5,639 bases of DNA from NCBI GenBank assembly GCA_016936335.1, contig JAFGXZ010000276.1, forward strand, positions 1 through 5,639. The letters are read 5' to 3'. The number at the start of each line of letters is the position of its first letter. Positions within the stretch are counted from its first letter, which is position 1. The notes below the pieces were generated by a model that did not search any database, had not been told where the DNA came from, and saw only the letters and a program-made list of their open reading frames with translations. The DNA is from Fidelibacterota bacterium. Lineage in GTDB: Bacteria; Fidelibacterota; UBA2242. The translations under genes were made by a program, and so were the position numbers. Positions 1 to 5,639 of the stretch are shown in pieces.

Positions 1-301
1 TAAATAGCATCGCAAATTTTCCCGGCCCAGGAATTGAGAAAACAGAATACGCCGAACTGGCAGAAATATCCAGGGGAAACATTGTGTGATTAATTTGCCA
101 CAAATCGGGAGAAAGCGCAATCGTTGCGGGGTTGTACAGAACTCCGGAGGCGGATTTCGATTGACTGCTGGCGGCAGACCCCATTCCCCAGCCCCGGGCA
201 TTTACTGGATGATTAAGTCCCTGGAAAAGCGCCTGGCCCAAGAGACCAATGGTATTGATTGTGAGGAAAAATATTAAAACGAGTGATAACTGTTTCTTCA
301 T
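1..301 (-). CDS. Secreted, probable PorV/PorQ-like outer-membrane beta-barrel protein, N-terminal part
   Basis: An open minus-strand frame starts with ATG at 301 (overlapping the peptidase stop as ATGA) and runs off the window after 100 codons with no stop. The first residues, MKKQLSLVLIFFLTINTIGL, form a classic signal peptide, with probable cleavage near residues 22-24 (LLGQA). The mature start reads NHPVNARGWGMGSAASSQSK (30-49), then VLYNPATIALSP (54-65). This matches the pattern of PorV/PorQ-like and UPF0164-like barrels of FCB bacteria: a P-[VI]-x-AR-x-x-x-[ML]G-x-A turn, then a small-residue-rich segment, then YNPA. The following residues alternate polar and hydrophobic (WQINHTMFPL, SAYSVFSIPG), as barrel strands do. 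In that family, PorV shuttles type IX secretion cargo, while many paralogues have no assigned role. Signal peptide and coding status are solid; the family call is by motif only, since about two thirds is probably missing. Confidence 0.78.
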   Translation of the reverse strand, partial: MKKQLSLVLIFFLTINTIGLLGQALFQGLNHPVNARGWGMGSAASSQSKSASGVLYNPATIALSPDLWQINHTMFPLDISASSAYSVFSIPGPGKFAMLF

Positions 302-1200
302 TCGATCAGGGGCTCATTTTCATTATTATCTTCAATATTCCACTGCTGGACAATTTTTTTGTTCCGGCAAGCCTTAATAAAATACACAATAATAACCAAT
401 AACGGTATAATTAACCAAAGAATGTACTGAATATCCAACAGAAATATCCAGCGGTAACGACTGATAATATACTTTTTCCAACGAAACTCCAAAATGTCGA
501 TATCAGTATCTGTTAGGCACTGAAGTGTAACGGAAAAATCCTTTGTCATTGCCATGTCACTAAAAATATCACGGATAATTCTTTCACCGTATACAACAAC
601 CAGAAACTCTATTAGAGACGAACTTTCTGCGTATGCCAGCGCGGCCTGAAGGTGGTTGTATTCCAAAAAATTAACCAATTTAGAGAGGGGGATAATTCGA
701 TTTTTTATAATGGCCCGCGACAAAATAATTCTACTCTGAATATCATAGGGGCGACTGGTATAGTTCGCCAACCCCTCATTAAACCAAGCCGGGGTGATAT
801 TCAATGGTATAAAAAATCCCTGGTATAAGTGGATAAATTCGTGCTCAACAGTTTCACGATATTGACGCAGCGTGGTGTTGATCAGGCCGGGTGATTTCAA
901 TACAATTATCTGCTTTGGGGAAATGGTAACCGCGGCCGTCCAGTAGGGAAGATGTGAACCGGCCAATTGTTCAAAGGTGGCTTGTGAATCGGTAATGTAT
1001 ACATGAACTGGCCGGTAGTTTTCACCCAGAAACCTCCTAATCTGTGGAAGTTTATTTTGAATGGTATTCAATGTAATAACCGCGATCTGCTTTCGTTGTT
1101 CCGGGTAATAAATGTGGATATTGTCGGCTGTCAGAACTTTTTGTCCGGCTGGCAGAAAATTGCATACGGCAAACAAAAACAGAATAATCAATTTAGGCAT
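298..1200 (-). CDS. Membrane-anchored zinc metallopeptidase, peptidase MA-like
   Basis: A 300-residue exported protein, probably a periplasmic zinc protease; its substrate is unknown. Residues 1-19 are a hydrophobic signal peptide or signal anchor; Cys13 does not sit in an acceptable lipobox (FAVC). The catalytic motif is HEFIH (His120, Glu121, His124), followed by WFNEGLANY, where Glu142 is the likely third zinc ligand. This HExxH plus NEGLA arrangement is that of the peptidase MA-like gluzincin family (Pfam PF13485). A long hydrophobic stretch at about 251-276 is a C-terminal membrane anchor, followed by basic residues and a short acidic tail in the cytoplasm (NIEDNNENEPLIE). The expected topology is therefore a periplasmic catalytic domain tethered to the inner membrane. 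The ATG overlaps the priA stop by one base and no clear Shine-Dalgarno is seen, so translation is probably coupled. Its own TGA overlaps the next start as ATGA. Family call is strong; function is open. Confidence 0.85.
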   Translation of the reverse strand: MPKLIILFLFAVCNFLPAGQKVLTADNIHIYYPEQRKQIAVITLNTIQNKLPQIRRFLGENYRPVHVYITDSQATFEQLAGSHLPYWTAAVTISPKQIIVLKSPGLINTTLRQYRETVEHEFIHLYQGFFIPLNITPAWFNEGLANYTSRPYDIQSRIILSRAIIKNRIIPLSKLVNFLEYNHLQAALAYAESSSLIEFLVVVYGERIIRDIFSDMAMTKDFSVTLQCLTDTDIDILEFRWKKYIISRYRWIFLLDIQYILWLIIPLLVIIVYFIKACRNKKIVQQWNIEDNNENEPLIE

Positions 1201-3647
1201 CAGAGTAAATCCATTGGATCAATGTCAACGCTGATGCGGACCTGCCGACTTTGGGATTGATGAATCGAAGATGTCAGAAATGATTTGAGCACGGAACGCA
1301 GCCGGGTCCCGTTGGGGTCGGTATCTTTGCGGGATTTGATAATAGACAAGTAGCGGTAACGGTTTTTAATTTTACCGATAGGAGCCGGCGTCGGGCCTAA
1401 TACTTCCATCTTTTTCATATTTTGTCTGAGATATTGAGTACTTATATTGGCGGCCTCCTGAACCTTGCTCTCATTTAGTCCGGAAAACAGAATAGCAGCG
1501 AGCCGGCTGAAAGGTGGATAATTGACCGGATTTCGTTCATTTAATTCCAGTGCGGTAAATTTGGCGATATTCTGCTGCATGGCAAAACGAATGGTAATGT
1601 CCTGGGGATTGAAACTCTGAATAAATACCTCACCCTGAACTTTACCCCTGCCCGCCCGCCCGGCAACCTGATAAAGCAAGTGGAATACCCGTTCCCTTGC
1701 CCGGAAGTCCGGCATGAATAGCCCGATATCGGCATTTAGTACACCGACCAAAGTCACATTATGGAAATCAAGACCTTTGGCGATCATCTGAGTCCCTATG
1801 ATAATGTCGATATGGCCGGATTCAAACTCCCGCATAACTCGTTGGGAAAACCCTCGTTTACGCGTACTATCAATGTCTAATCTGATGATTTTATTTTTTG
1901 GAAAAGTCTCCTGCAGGCAAGTTTCAACCCGCTGGGTGCCAAATCCCGGATAAAGAAATTTTGATGACTGACAGTTTGGACAAACAACCGGGGGCGCTTG
2001 TGTTACATTACAGTAGTGGCAGAGCAATGTTGCTGCTTTTTTATGATAGGTCAATGAAATGTCACAGTTACGGCATTTGGGCGTCCAGCCGCAATCGGGA
2101 CAAAGGATGACATTGGAATAACCACGTCGGTTTTGGAGCAGCAGTATCTGTTCGTTTCGATCGAGTTTTTCAGCGATTTTTTCCTTTAAAAGCCGGGAGA
2201 TGGGATTTTCAAAATCACCGGTGCATTTCCATTCATCCTTCATATCAATAATTTCAATGGTGGCGGAAGGGGCATCGGAGAAACGTTTTTTCAATTCCAA
2301 TTTTTGAAATTTGCCGGTTGCGGCATTGTACAGGCTTTCCAGGCTGGGAGTGGCTGACCCCATGACAACGACCGCCCGACACTCCACTGCCCGCATTAAC
2401 GCTGCGTCACGGGCATGATATCGAGGCTCCTGGTCCCGTTGTTTAAACGATCCATCCTGCTCCTCGTCAATAATAATTAACCCCAGATTGCGCACCGGAA
2501 GAAGTACAGCGCTACGGGCTCCGATGACTATTGGATATTGGCCGTTCCGGATTTTCTGCCAGAGGGTATTGCGTTGTGAACCGCTGAGATGACTATGCCA
2601 GATGGCGATTTTATCGTTGAATTCACCTCGGAAACGACTTGCCAGATGAGTTGTAAGGGTAATTTCCGGGACTAAAACAAGAGCCGATTTGCCGGCCGTC
2701 AGTGCTGTTTTGATCAGTTTTAAATAGACTTCGGTTTTACCACTGCCCGTGACTCCCTGGATTAAAAATGGCGCAAAACGATTTGAACCGATTTCCCCGG
2801 CGATTTTTTCGGTCACAATACGTTGTTCTTCCGTTAAAGAAACAGTCTTCTCTTTGGATAGAATATCTTCCCAGAAGACATCATCGGAGATTTCTGTTTC
2901 TTCGATGGTTATCCATTGCTTTGCAGACAACGATTTGATGGCGGTCGGGGAATATTTATCTATATCTTTTTGAGGAATAGTGTAATGAATTTTCAACTGT
3001 TTGAGTATTTCCCACTGGCGGGGCGCCCGCTTTTGTAAATTCAGATGATCCGGATGTCCGAAAGTAAATTTTTCTGTCAATAGAATTTGCTTCTGAATCA
3101 GCGGACGGTGTTGTGGTGCACTGAACTGGGGAGTTTCGCTGATCTTGTTTAATTTCTTTAGAATTTCAATTCCACGGACAAGGGTTTCGTTATCGAATTG
3201 CCGCTTTAAACTTGACAGGAGAATGGATTCTTTAGATGAGATTTTTGTAAATAGTGGTAAATACGGCTCAGGAACCGAATCAGAATTGGAATCCAAAGTA
3301 AAAACCTGACGATGTTTCTGGATCTGGTATTCGGTGGGAATCGCGGCCGAAAGTGTTTTCCCGAGCGGGGCCAGATAATAGTCAGATAATTTGATTAGAA
3401 AACGAAACAGGTCTGTTGGAATTAAGGGTTCCGGATCGATAATTTCGATAATAGTTTTGAGTTTAATATCTTTCGGGGCTTTAATTCCTGTTTCGGCCAC
3501 AAAACCGATTGTCGGTGTATTTCTCAGCGGGGCAACGACACGCTGGCCGGGCACAGGTGTGAATTTTTTCCCCGGATTTATACGATATGTAAAGAACTTT
3601 CTTAATGCAGAAGACGGAAAGGCAATATTTACCAGAAGTTCAGACAT
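1200..3647 (-). CDS. priA: Primosomal replication-restart helicase PriA
   Basis: PriA is a 3'->5' superfamily 2 helicase that recognises stalled or repaired forks and starts reloading of the replicative helicase. At 815 residues it is longer than the 732-residue E. coli enzyme but complete. Residues 1-105 fit the 3'-DNA-end-binding domain and about 110-240 the winged-helix region. The Walker A motif GVTGSGKT (298-305) carries Lys304; the Walker B box reads DEEQ (394-397) where DEEH is usual; motif III is GSATPSLES (430-438). Eight cysteines in four CxxC pairs (516/519, 525/528, 543/546, 556/559) form the two zinc sites inserted in the helicase core. Motif V is GTQMIAKGLDF (618-628) and motif VI QVAGRAGRG (660-668); NYPPFSRLAAIL (709-720) opens the C-terminal domain. 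The ATG start fits the family N-terminus but has no Shine-Dalgarno sequence. The stop overlaps the next start as TGATG. Confidence 0.97.
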   Translation of the reverse strand: MSELLVNIAFPSSALRKFFTYRINPGKKFTPVPGQRVVAPLRNTPTIGFVAETGIKAPKDIKLKTIIEIIDPEPLIPTDLFRFLIKLSDYYLAPLGKTLSAAIPTEYQIQKHRQVFTLDSNSDSVPEPYLPLFTKISSKESILLSSLKRQFDNETLVRGIEILKKLNKISETPQFSAPQHRPLIQKQILLTEKFTFGHPDHLNLQKRAPRQWEILKQLKIHYTIPQKDIDKYSPTAIKSLSAKQWITIEETEISDDVFWEDILSKEKTVSLTEEQRIVTEKIAGEIGSNRFAPFLIQGVTGSGKTEVYLKLIKTALTAGKSALVLVPEITLTTHLASRFRGEFNDKIAIWHSHLSGSQRNTLWQKIRNGQYPIVIGARSAVLLPVRNLGLIIIDEEQDGSFKQRDQEPRYHARDAALMRAVECRAVVVMGSATPSLESLYNAATGKFQKLELKKRFSDAPSATIEIIDMKDEWKCTGDFENPISRLLKEKIAEKLDRNEQILLLQNRRGYSNVILCPDCGWTPKCRNCDISLTYHKKAATLLCHYCNVTQAPPVVCPNCQSSKFLYPGFGTQRVETCLQETFPKNKIIRLDIDSTRKRGFSQRVMREFESGHIDIIIGTQMIAKGLDFHNVTLVGVLNADIGLFMPDFRARERVFHLLYQVAGRAGRGKVQGEVFIQSFNPQDITIRFAMQQNIAKFTALELNERNPVNYPPFSRLAAILFSGLNESKVQEAANISTQYLRQNMKKMEVLGPTPAPIGKIKNRYRYLSIIKSRKDTDPNGTRLRSVLKSFLTSSIHQSQSRQVRISVDIDPMDLL

Positions 3648-3654
3648 ACGTATG
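3645..3654. repeat. 10-bp palindrome over the priA start codon
   Basis: CATACGTATG is a perfect inverted repeat whose minus-strand half contains the priA ATG. It overlaps the predicted transcription start. It could be a small operator half or pure chance; a 10-base palindrome is too short to decide. Confidence 0.35.
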
Positions 3655-3657
3655 AAA

Positions 3658-3686
3658 AATATAGTGCACTTTTAGCCTTTTCACAA
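3658..3686 (-). promoter_or_regulatory. Probable promoter of the priA operon
   Basis: TTGTGA (3686-3681) and TATATT (3663-3658) are separated by exactly 17 bases: 4/6 and 5/6 matches to the sigma-70 consensus. The same bases also fit the Bacteroidetes-type layout, TTG followed after 20 bases by TATATTTT, close to TAnnTTTG. It lies directly after the rplI terminator and before priA, where a promoter is required. The -10 box ends only 10 bases before the priA ATG, so the predicted mRNA start is within about 3-5 bases of the start codon. The palindrome GTGCAC (3664-3669) lies directly upstream of the -10 box. Confidence 0.6.
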
Positions 3687-3713
3687 GCCTATATCGCGGC
3701 GGCGGATCAGGAC

Positions 3714-3750
3714 AAAAAAAATAAAGGCGAAACAAGAAAGGTTTCGCCTT
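3714..3750 (-). terminator. Rho-independent terminator after rplI
   Basis: A perfect 10-bp stem, AAGGCGAAAC pairing with GTTTCGCCTT (3750-3741 with 3733-3724), encloses a 7-base loop and is followed on the minus strand by TATTTTTTTT. This is a textbook intrinsic terminator, 26 bases past the rplI stop and before the priA promoter. It separates the ribosomal transcript from priA. Read on the plus strand, the hairpin is followed by ATATATTTGG, a poor U-tract, so it acts in one direction. Confidence 0.93.
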
Positions 3751-3775
3751 ATATATTTGGTGGGAAAATGACGGA

Positions 3776-4219
3776 TTACGCTTTAATAACCCAAAGTTTA
3801 ATGCTGGTTGTAATTTCGGAATGCAGTTTGATTGGAATTTCGAAAATACCCAGCGCTTTAATTGGTTCTTCCAGAAGAATCTGACGTTTGTCAATTTCAT
3901 AGCCCTTTTCTTTTAATTGCTGAGCAATTTCAATCGATGTGACTGCGCCAAACACCCGATCTTCTTCACCAACCTGGACAGGAACAGTCAAAGAAACTGC
4001 CTGAAGTTTTTCGGCAAGATCCCGTGACTGTTTCAGGGCACGATCTTTCTTTTTATCTTTTAGACGAGCCATTTCCTGGAATCGTTTAATACTGTTTTTA
4101 TCGGCTTTCAGAGCAAGACCTTTGGGAAAGAGAAAATTGCGGGCATATCCATCTTTGACGTCAATCTGCTCGCCGGCTTTTCCCAGGCCTTCAAAATCCT
4201 GAAGTAATATAATACGCAC
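3776..4219 (-). CDS. rplI: 50S ribosomal protein L9
   Basis: This 147-residue protein has the usual length for L9, which binds 23S rRNA at the base of the L1 stalk and helps keep reading frame. The N-terminal domain carries the family signature GLGKAGEQIDVKDGYARNFL (residues 11-30) followed by FPKGLA. A long Lys/Arg-rich connecting helix follows at about residues 42-75. The C-terminal domain contains FGAVTSIEIAQQLKEKG (90-106) and ends in a beta-rich segment. The start is GTG, read as Met: the family begins M[K/R][V/I]ILL, and AGGAGG sits five bases upstream. The longer open frame reaching 4339 would run through rpsR in another frame and is not credible. This is the last gene of the ribosomal cluster; a strong terminator begins 26 bases after its stop. 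Confidence 0.97.
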   Translation of the reverse strand: MRIILLQDFEGLGKAGEQIDVKDGYARNFLFPKGLALKADKNSIKRFQEMARLKDKKKDRALKQSRDLAEKLQAVSLTVPVQVGEEDRVFGAVTSIEIAQQLKEKGYEIDKRQILLEEPIKALGIFEIPIKLHSEITTSIKLWVIKA

Positions 4220-4224
4220 AATTG

Positions 4225-4230
4225 CCTCCT
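4225..4230 (-). promoter_or_regulatory. Shine-Dalgarno site of rplI
   Basis: A full AGGAGG is placed five bases before GTG at 4219. It fixes the GTG start and rules out the much longer in-frame extension upstream. Confidence 0.88.
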
Positions 4231-4245
4231 GTGTATCTTTATGAA

Positions 4246-4476
4246 TTAATTTTGGGTTACGTCGTAGGCGTAAGGTATCAACGCGATATTGCGAGCGCGT
4301 TTGATTGCCTTGGTCAGCTCCCGCTGGTGTTTTGCACAAGTACCGGTTATGCGGCTGGGAATAATTTTACCCTGTTCCGTGATAAAACGACGCAGAGTCT
4401 TGTAGTTTTTATAGTCGATTTCCTCCCGGCGACTTTCACAGAATTTGCAAATCTTTTTCTTGTTTAATAATGCCAT
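4246..4476 (-). CDS. rpsR: 30S ribosomal protein S18 (zinc-ligand type)
   Basis: This 76-residue small-subunit protein pairs with S6 in the 30S platform. The N-terminus MALLNKKKICKFC and the core IDYKNYKTLRRFITEQGKI followed by PSRITGTCAKHQRELTKAIK are diagnostic. Cys10, Cys13, Cys47 and His50 form a plausible zinc site (CxxC...CxxH), so this is the C+ form of S18; many bacteria keep a version without these residues. I chose the ATG at 4476 rather than the in-frame ATG at 4491, because AAAGGA lies six bases before the former, and because the extra residues MKGKD would be encoded by the ribosome-binding site itself. It lies 62 bases after the rpsF stop and 26 bases before rplI, in one cluster. 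Confidence 0.97.
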   Translation of the reverse strand: MALLNKKKICKFCESRREEIDYKNYKTLRRFITEQGKIIPSRITGTCAKHQRELTKAIKRARNIALIPYAYDVTQN

Positions 4477-4482
4477 ATCTTT

Positions 4483-4488
4483 TCCTTT
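4483..4488 (-). promoter_or_regulatory. Shine-Dalgarno site of rpsR
   Basis: AAAGGA lies six bases before the ATG at 4476. It overlaps an upstream in-frame ATG (4491-4489) and so argues that the downstream ATG is the real start. Confidence 0.8.
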
Positions 4489-4538
4489 CATTATATATTG
4501 ATGTTAGGAGTTCTGATCAGATTGAAACCGATCGCACC

Positions 4539-4883
4539 CTAGTCTTCATCATTTTGGTTTATTTCATTTGCATCGGCTGAACGCGGTTCCGGTTTGCTGT
4601 CCAGTGCAACAGTCATATAGGACAGAATTTCAGCGCGCAACTTCATCCAGGCTTCCAGTTCAAGATTGATTTTCTGGGTTTCTGATTCGTATTGAATCAA
4701 AACATAGCTGCCGTATTTCTGTTTATCGATCGGATAAGCCAGACGACGTTTGCCCCATTCTTCAACGATAAGCACGTTACCGCCCAAATTTGAGATTTCT
4801 TTTTTGGCTGCTTCAATGGTATGGGTCAGCTTTTCCTGTTCATAATTGGGATGAACAATAAATAGATTTTCATAATACCTCAC
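4539..4883 (-). CDS. rpsF: 30S ribosomal protein S6
   Basis: This 114-residue protein of the small ribosomal subunit binds 16S rRNA in the platform as a heterodimer with S18, which is encoded by the next gene. The N-terminus MRYYENLFIVHP is typical of S6. The core signature WGKRRLAYPI (residues 43-52) is followed by KYGSYVLIQY (56-65) and LRAEILSYM (82-90), which contains the rRNA-contacting Arg. The start is GTG, chosen because the family always begins just before this YE motif and because AAGGAG lies eight bases upstream. After about residue 95 the tail is polar and acidic, ending NQNDED, like the acidic tails of some S6 proteins. There is no ssb between this gene and rpsR, unlike the rpsF-ssb-rpsR order of Firmicutes. 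Length is in the upper normal range. Confidence 0.97.
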   Translation of the reverse strand: MRYYENLFIVHPNYEQEKLTHTIEAAKKEISNLGGNVLIVEEWGKRRLAYPIDKQKYGSYVLIQYESETQKINLELEAWMKLRAEILSYMTVALDSKPEPRSADANEINQNDED

Positions 4884-4891
4884 AGGTCGAA

Positions 4892-4897
4892 CTCCTT
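4892..4897 (-). promoter_or_regulatory. Shine-Dalgarno site of rpsF
   Basis: AAGGAG lies eight bases before a GTG codon. It decides the rpsF start in favour of GTG at 4883, since no ATG occurs at the position where S6 proteins begin. It sits in the 35-base gap after the hppA stop. Confidence 0.85.
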
Positions 4898-4918
4898 ATG
4901 TTAATAATCGTTTTGTAA

Positions 4919-5639
4919 CTACCTTAGCAGTGGCGCTATTACCAGCGATACCACTGTCATTAATTTGATTAAAATATTTAAAGACGGTCCGGCAGTATCT
5001 TTAAATGGATCACCCACGGTGTCGCCGGTGACAGCGGCCTTGTGAGCTTCGCTGCCTTTGCCGCCCAGATTGCCCTCTTCAATAAATTTTTTTGCATTGT
5101 CCCAGGCGCCGCCGGAATTGGCCATAAAGATTGCCATCAATACACCGGTTACAGTGACACCAGCCAGCAAACCACCCAACATCTCTTTGTTAATAAACCC
5201 GAGAACGGGAGGAATAATAACGGCCAGCGTCCCCGGAAGGATCATTTTTTTGATTGCAGCGGATGTTGAAATATCGACACATTTGGAATAATCCGCACTG
5301 GCCAGTCCTTCCATGAGCCCCTTGATTTCCCGGAACTGGCGACGAACTTCTTTGATCATTTCATAGGCAGCCTCGCCAACAGCCCGCATTGCCATACTGC
5401 TAAATAAGAACGGCAACATTCCGCCAATCAACAATCCGGCAACAACAAAAGGATTGGTTAGGTTGATGGAAGGAATGTCGGCGGAAATTTGAAAGGCGGC
5501 GAACAAGGCCAGTGCGGTTAACGCTGCCGAGCCAATGGCAAAACCTTTTCCCACAGCCGCTGTGGTGTTTCCAACCGCATCCAGTTTGTCGGTACGTTTA
5601 CGGACATCTCGGCCAAGCATGGACATTTCGGCAATGCCA
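4919..5639 (-). CDS. hppA: Membrane-bound ion-pumping pyrophosphatase (K+-dependent type), C-terminal part
   Basis: The gene is cut by the window edge; the last 239 residues are visible, about a third of a usual protein of roughly 680-700 residues, ending in TAG. Members hydrolyse cytoplasmic pyrophosphate and pump H+ or Na+ across the inner membrane. The visible part opens with GIAEMSMLGRDVRKRTDKLD, the conserved segment after the DNAGG motif, then GNTTAAVGKGFAIGSAALT. Further family signatures are MANSGGAWDNAKKFIEEG (fragment residues 172-189) and GDTVGDPFKDTAGPSLNILI (205-224). About five hydrophobic helices fit transmembrane segments 12-16: near residues 30-50, 63-84, 132-149, 154-174 and 219-237. 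Alanine at fragment residue 27 (GNTTAA), where K+-independent enzymes carry Lys, and Gly at residue 30 indicate the K+-dependent subfamily. Whether it pumps Na+ or H+ depends on residues outside the window. The stop lies 35 bases before rpsF, so co-transcription is possible. Family identity is essentially certain. Confidence 0.97.
   Translation of the reverse strand, partial: GIAEMSMLGRDVRKRTDKLDAVGNTTAAVGKGFAIGSAALTALALFAAFQISADIPSINLTNPFVVAGLLIGGMLPFLFSSMAMRAVGEAAYEMIKEVRRQFREIKGLMEGLASADYSKCVDISTSAAIKKMILPGTLAVIIPPVLGFINKEMLGGLLAGVTVTGVLMAIFMANSGGAWDNAKKFIEEGNLGGKGSEAHKAAVTGDTVGDPFKDTAGPSLNILIKLMTVVSLVIAPLLR

Larger units (their letters stand above)
3648..3775. other. Intergenic region between rplI and priA
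   Basis: This is the only non-coding gap over 100 bases. It holds the rplI terminator (3714-3750) and the candidate priA promoter (3658-3686). The remaining bases show no tRNA, no riboswitch-like structure and no ribosome-binding site for priA. Confidence 0.8.

Noticed and set aside
86..277. Plus-strand 63-codon frame with GTG start, coupled by GTGA to a short open frame ending at 89
   Set aside because: It is antisense to the minus-strand signal-peptide gene, which is open over the full 100 codons and has a recognisable N-terminus. The plus-strand protein has no recognisable motif and no credible ribosome-binding site.
298..1200. Lipoprotein signal on the peptidase
   Set aside because: Cys13 is preceded by FAV; Val at -1 and Phe at -3 do not fit a lipobox, and a C-terminal membrane helix already anchors the protein.
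1003..1260. Plus-strand 85-codon frame across the peptidase-priA junction
   Set aside because: It is antisense to two well-supported genes and has no recognisable motif.
4220..4339. Longer N-terminus for L9, starting at the ATG at 4339
   Set aside because: It would add 40 residues unlike any L9 and overlap rpsR. The GTG at 4219 has AGGAGG at the right distance and gives the normal 147-residue protein.
4477..4491. Upstream ATG for S18 at 4491
   Set aside because: The extra five codons are formed by the Shine-Dalgarno region of the downstream ATG, and S18 proteins start near MALLNKKK.
4490..4495. Perfect TATAAT as an internal promoter of rpsR
   Set aside because: Transcription would begin at or inside the rpsR ribosome-binding site, and the best -35 candidate (TGATCA, 18 bases upstream) matches only 3 of 6 bases.
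4884..4918. S6:S18 autoregulatory RNA leader upstream of rpsF
   Set aside because: Only 35 bases separate hppA from rpsF and I see neither a stable hairpin nor a CCG loop in them. A leader reaching into hppA cannot be excluded by eye.
5042..5291. Two overlapping plus-strand frames opposite hppA
   Set aside because: Both lie opposite a highly conserved coding region of the pyrophosphatase; they are mirror frames of its codon pattern.

Overview
The window is an ordinary-looking chromosomal segment of a Gram-negative bacterium, with every supported gene on the minus strand. Read 5'->3' on that strand, the order is: membrane pyrophosphatase (hppA, C-terminal part only), rpsF, rpsR, rplI, a strong intrinsic terminator, a probable promoter, priA, a membrane-anchored metallopeptidase, and the N-terminal part of a secreted, probably outer-membrane beta-barrel protein that runs off the window at base 1. 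Coding density is very high. The only non-coding stretch over 100 bases is the 128 bases between rplI and priA, and it holds the terminator and the candidate promoter.

Organism: the exported PorV/PorQ-like protein implies an outer membrane. A K+-dependent type membrane pyrophosphatase, an 815-residue PriA, an rpsF-rpsR-rplI cluster without ssb between rpsF and rpsR, moderate GC by eye, and a promoter that also resembles the Bacteroidetes TTG-n20-TAnnTTT(G) pattern all fit the FCB superphylum or a related candidate phylum (for example Calditrichota, Marinimicrobia or KSB1-like lineages). This is inference; no single marker here fixes the taxon.

Region by region: 5639-4919 is an energy-coupling ion pump. 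4883-3776 encodes three ribosomal proteins, each with a clear Shine-Dalgarno sequence; rpsF and rplI start with GTG. 3750-3714 is a perfect 10-bp hairpin plus U-tract that ends this transcript. 3686-3658 is a good -35/-10 pair only 10 bases before the priA ATG, which predicts a leaderless or nearly leaderless mRNA. 3647-1 is a tightly packed trio (priA, peptidase, barrel protein) joined by a TGATG and an ATGA overlap, so the last two are probably translated by coupling.

The first four genes are housekeeping. The part worth a second look is the priA-linked trio: a replication-restart helicase followed by an HExxH periplasmic protease with a C-terminal membrane anchor and a signal-peptide-bearing barrel protein that is easily missed because it is cut by the window edge. 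I found no CRISPR array, mobile element, tRNA or rRNA gene, or recognisable defence system.
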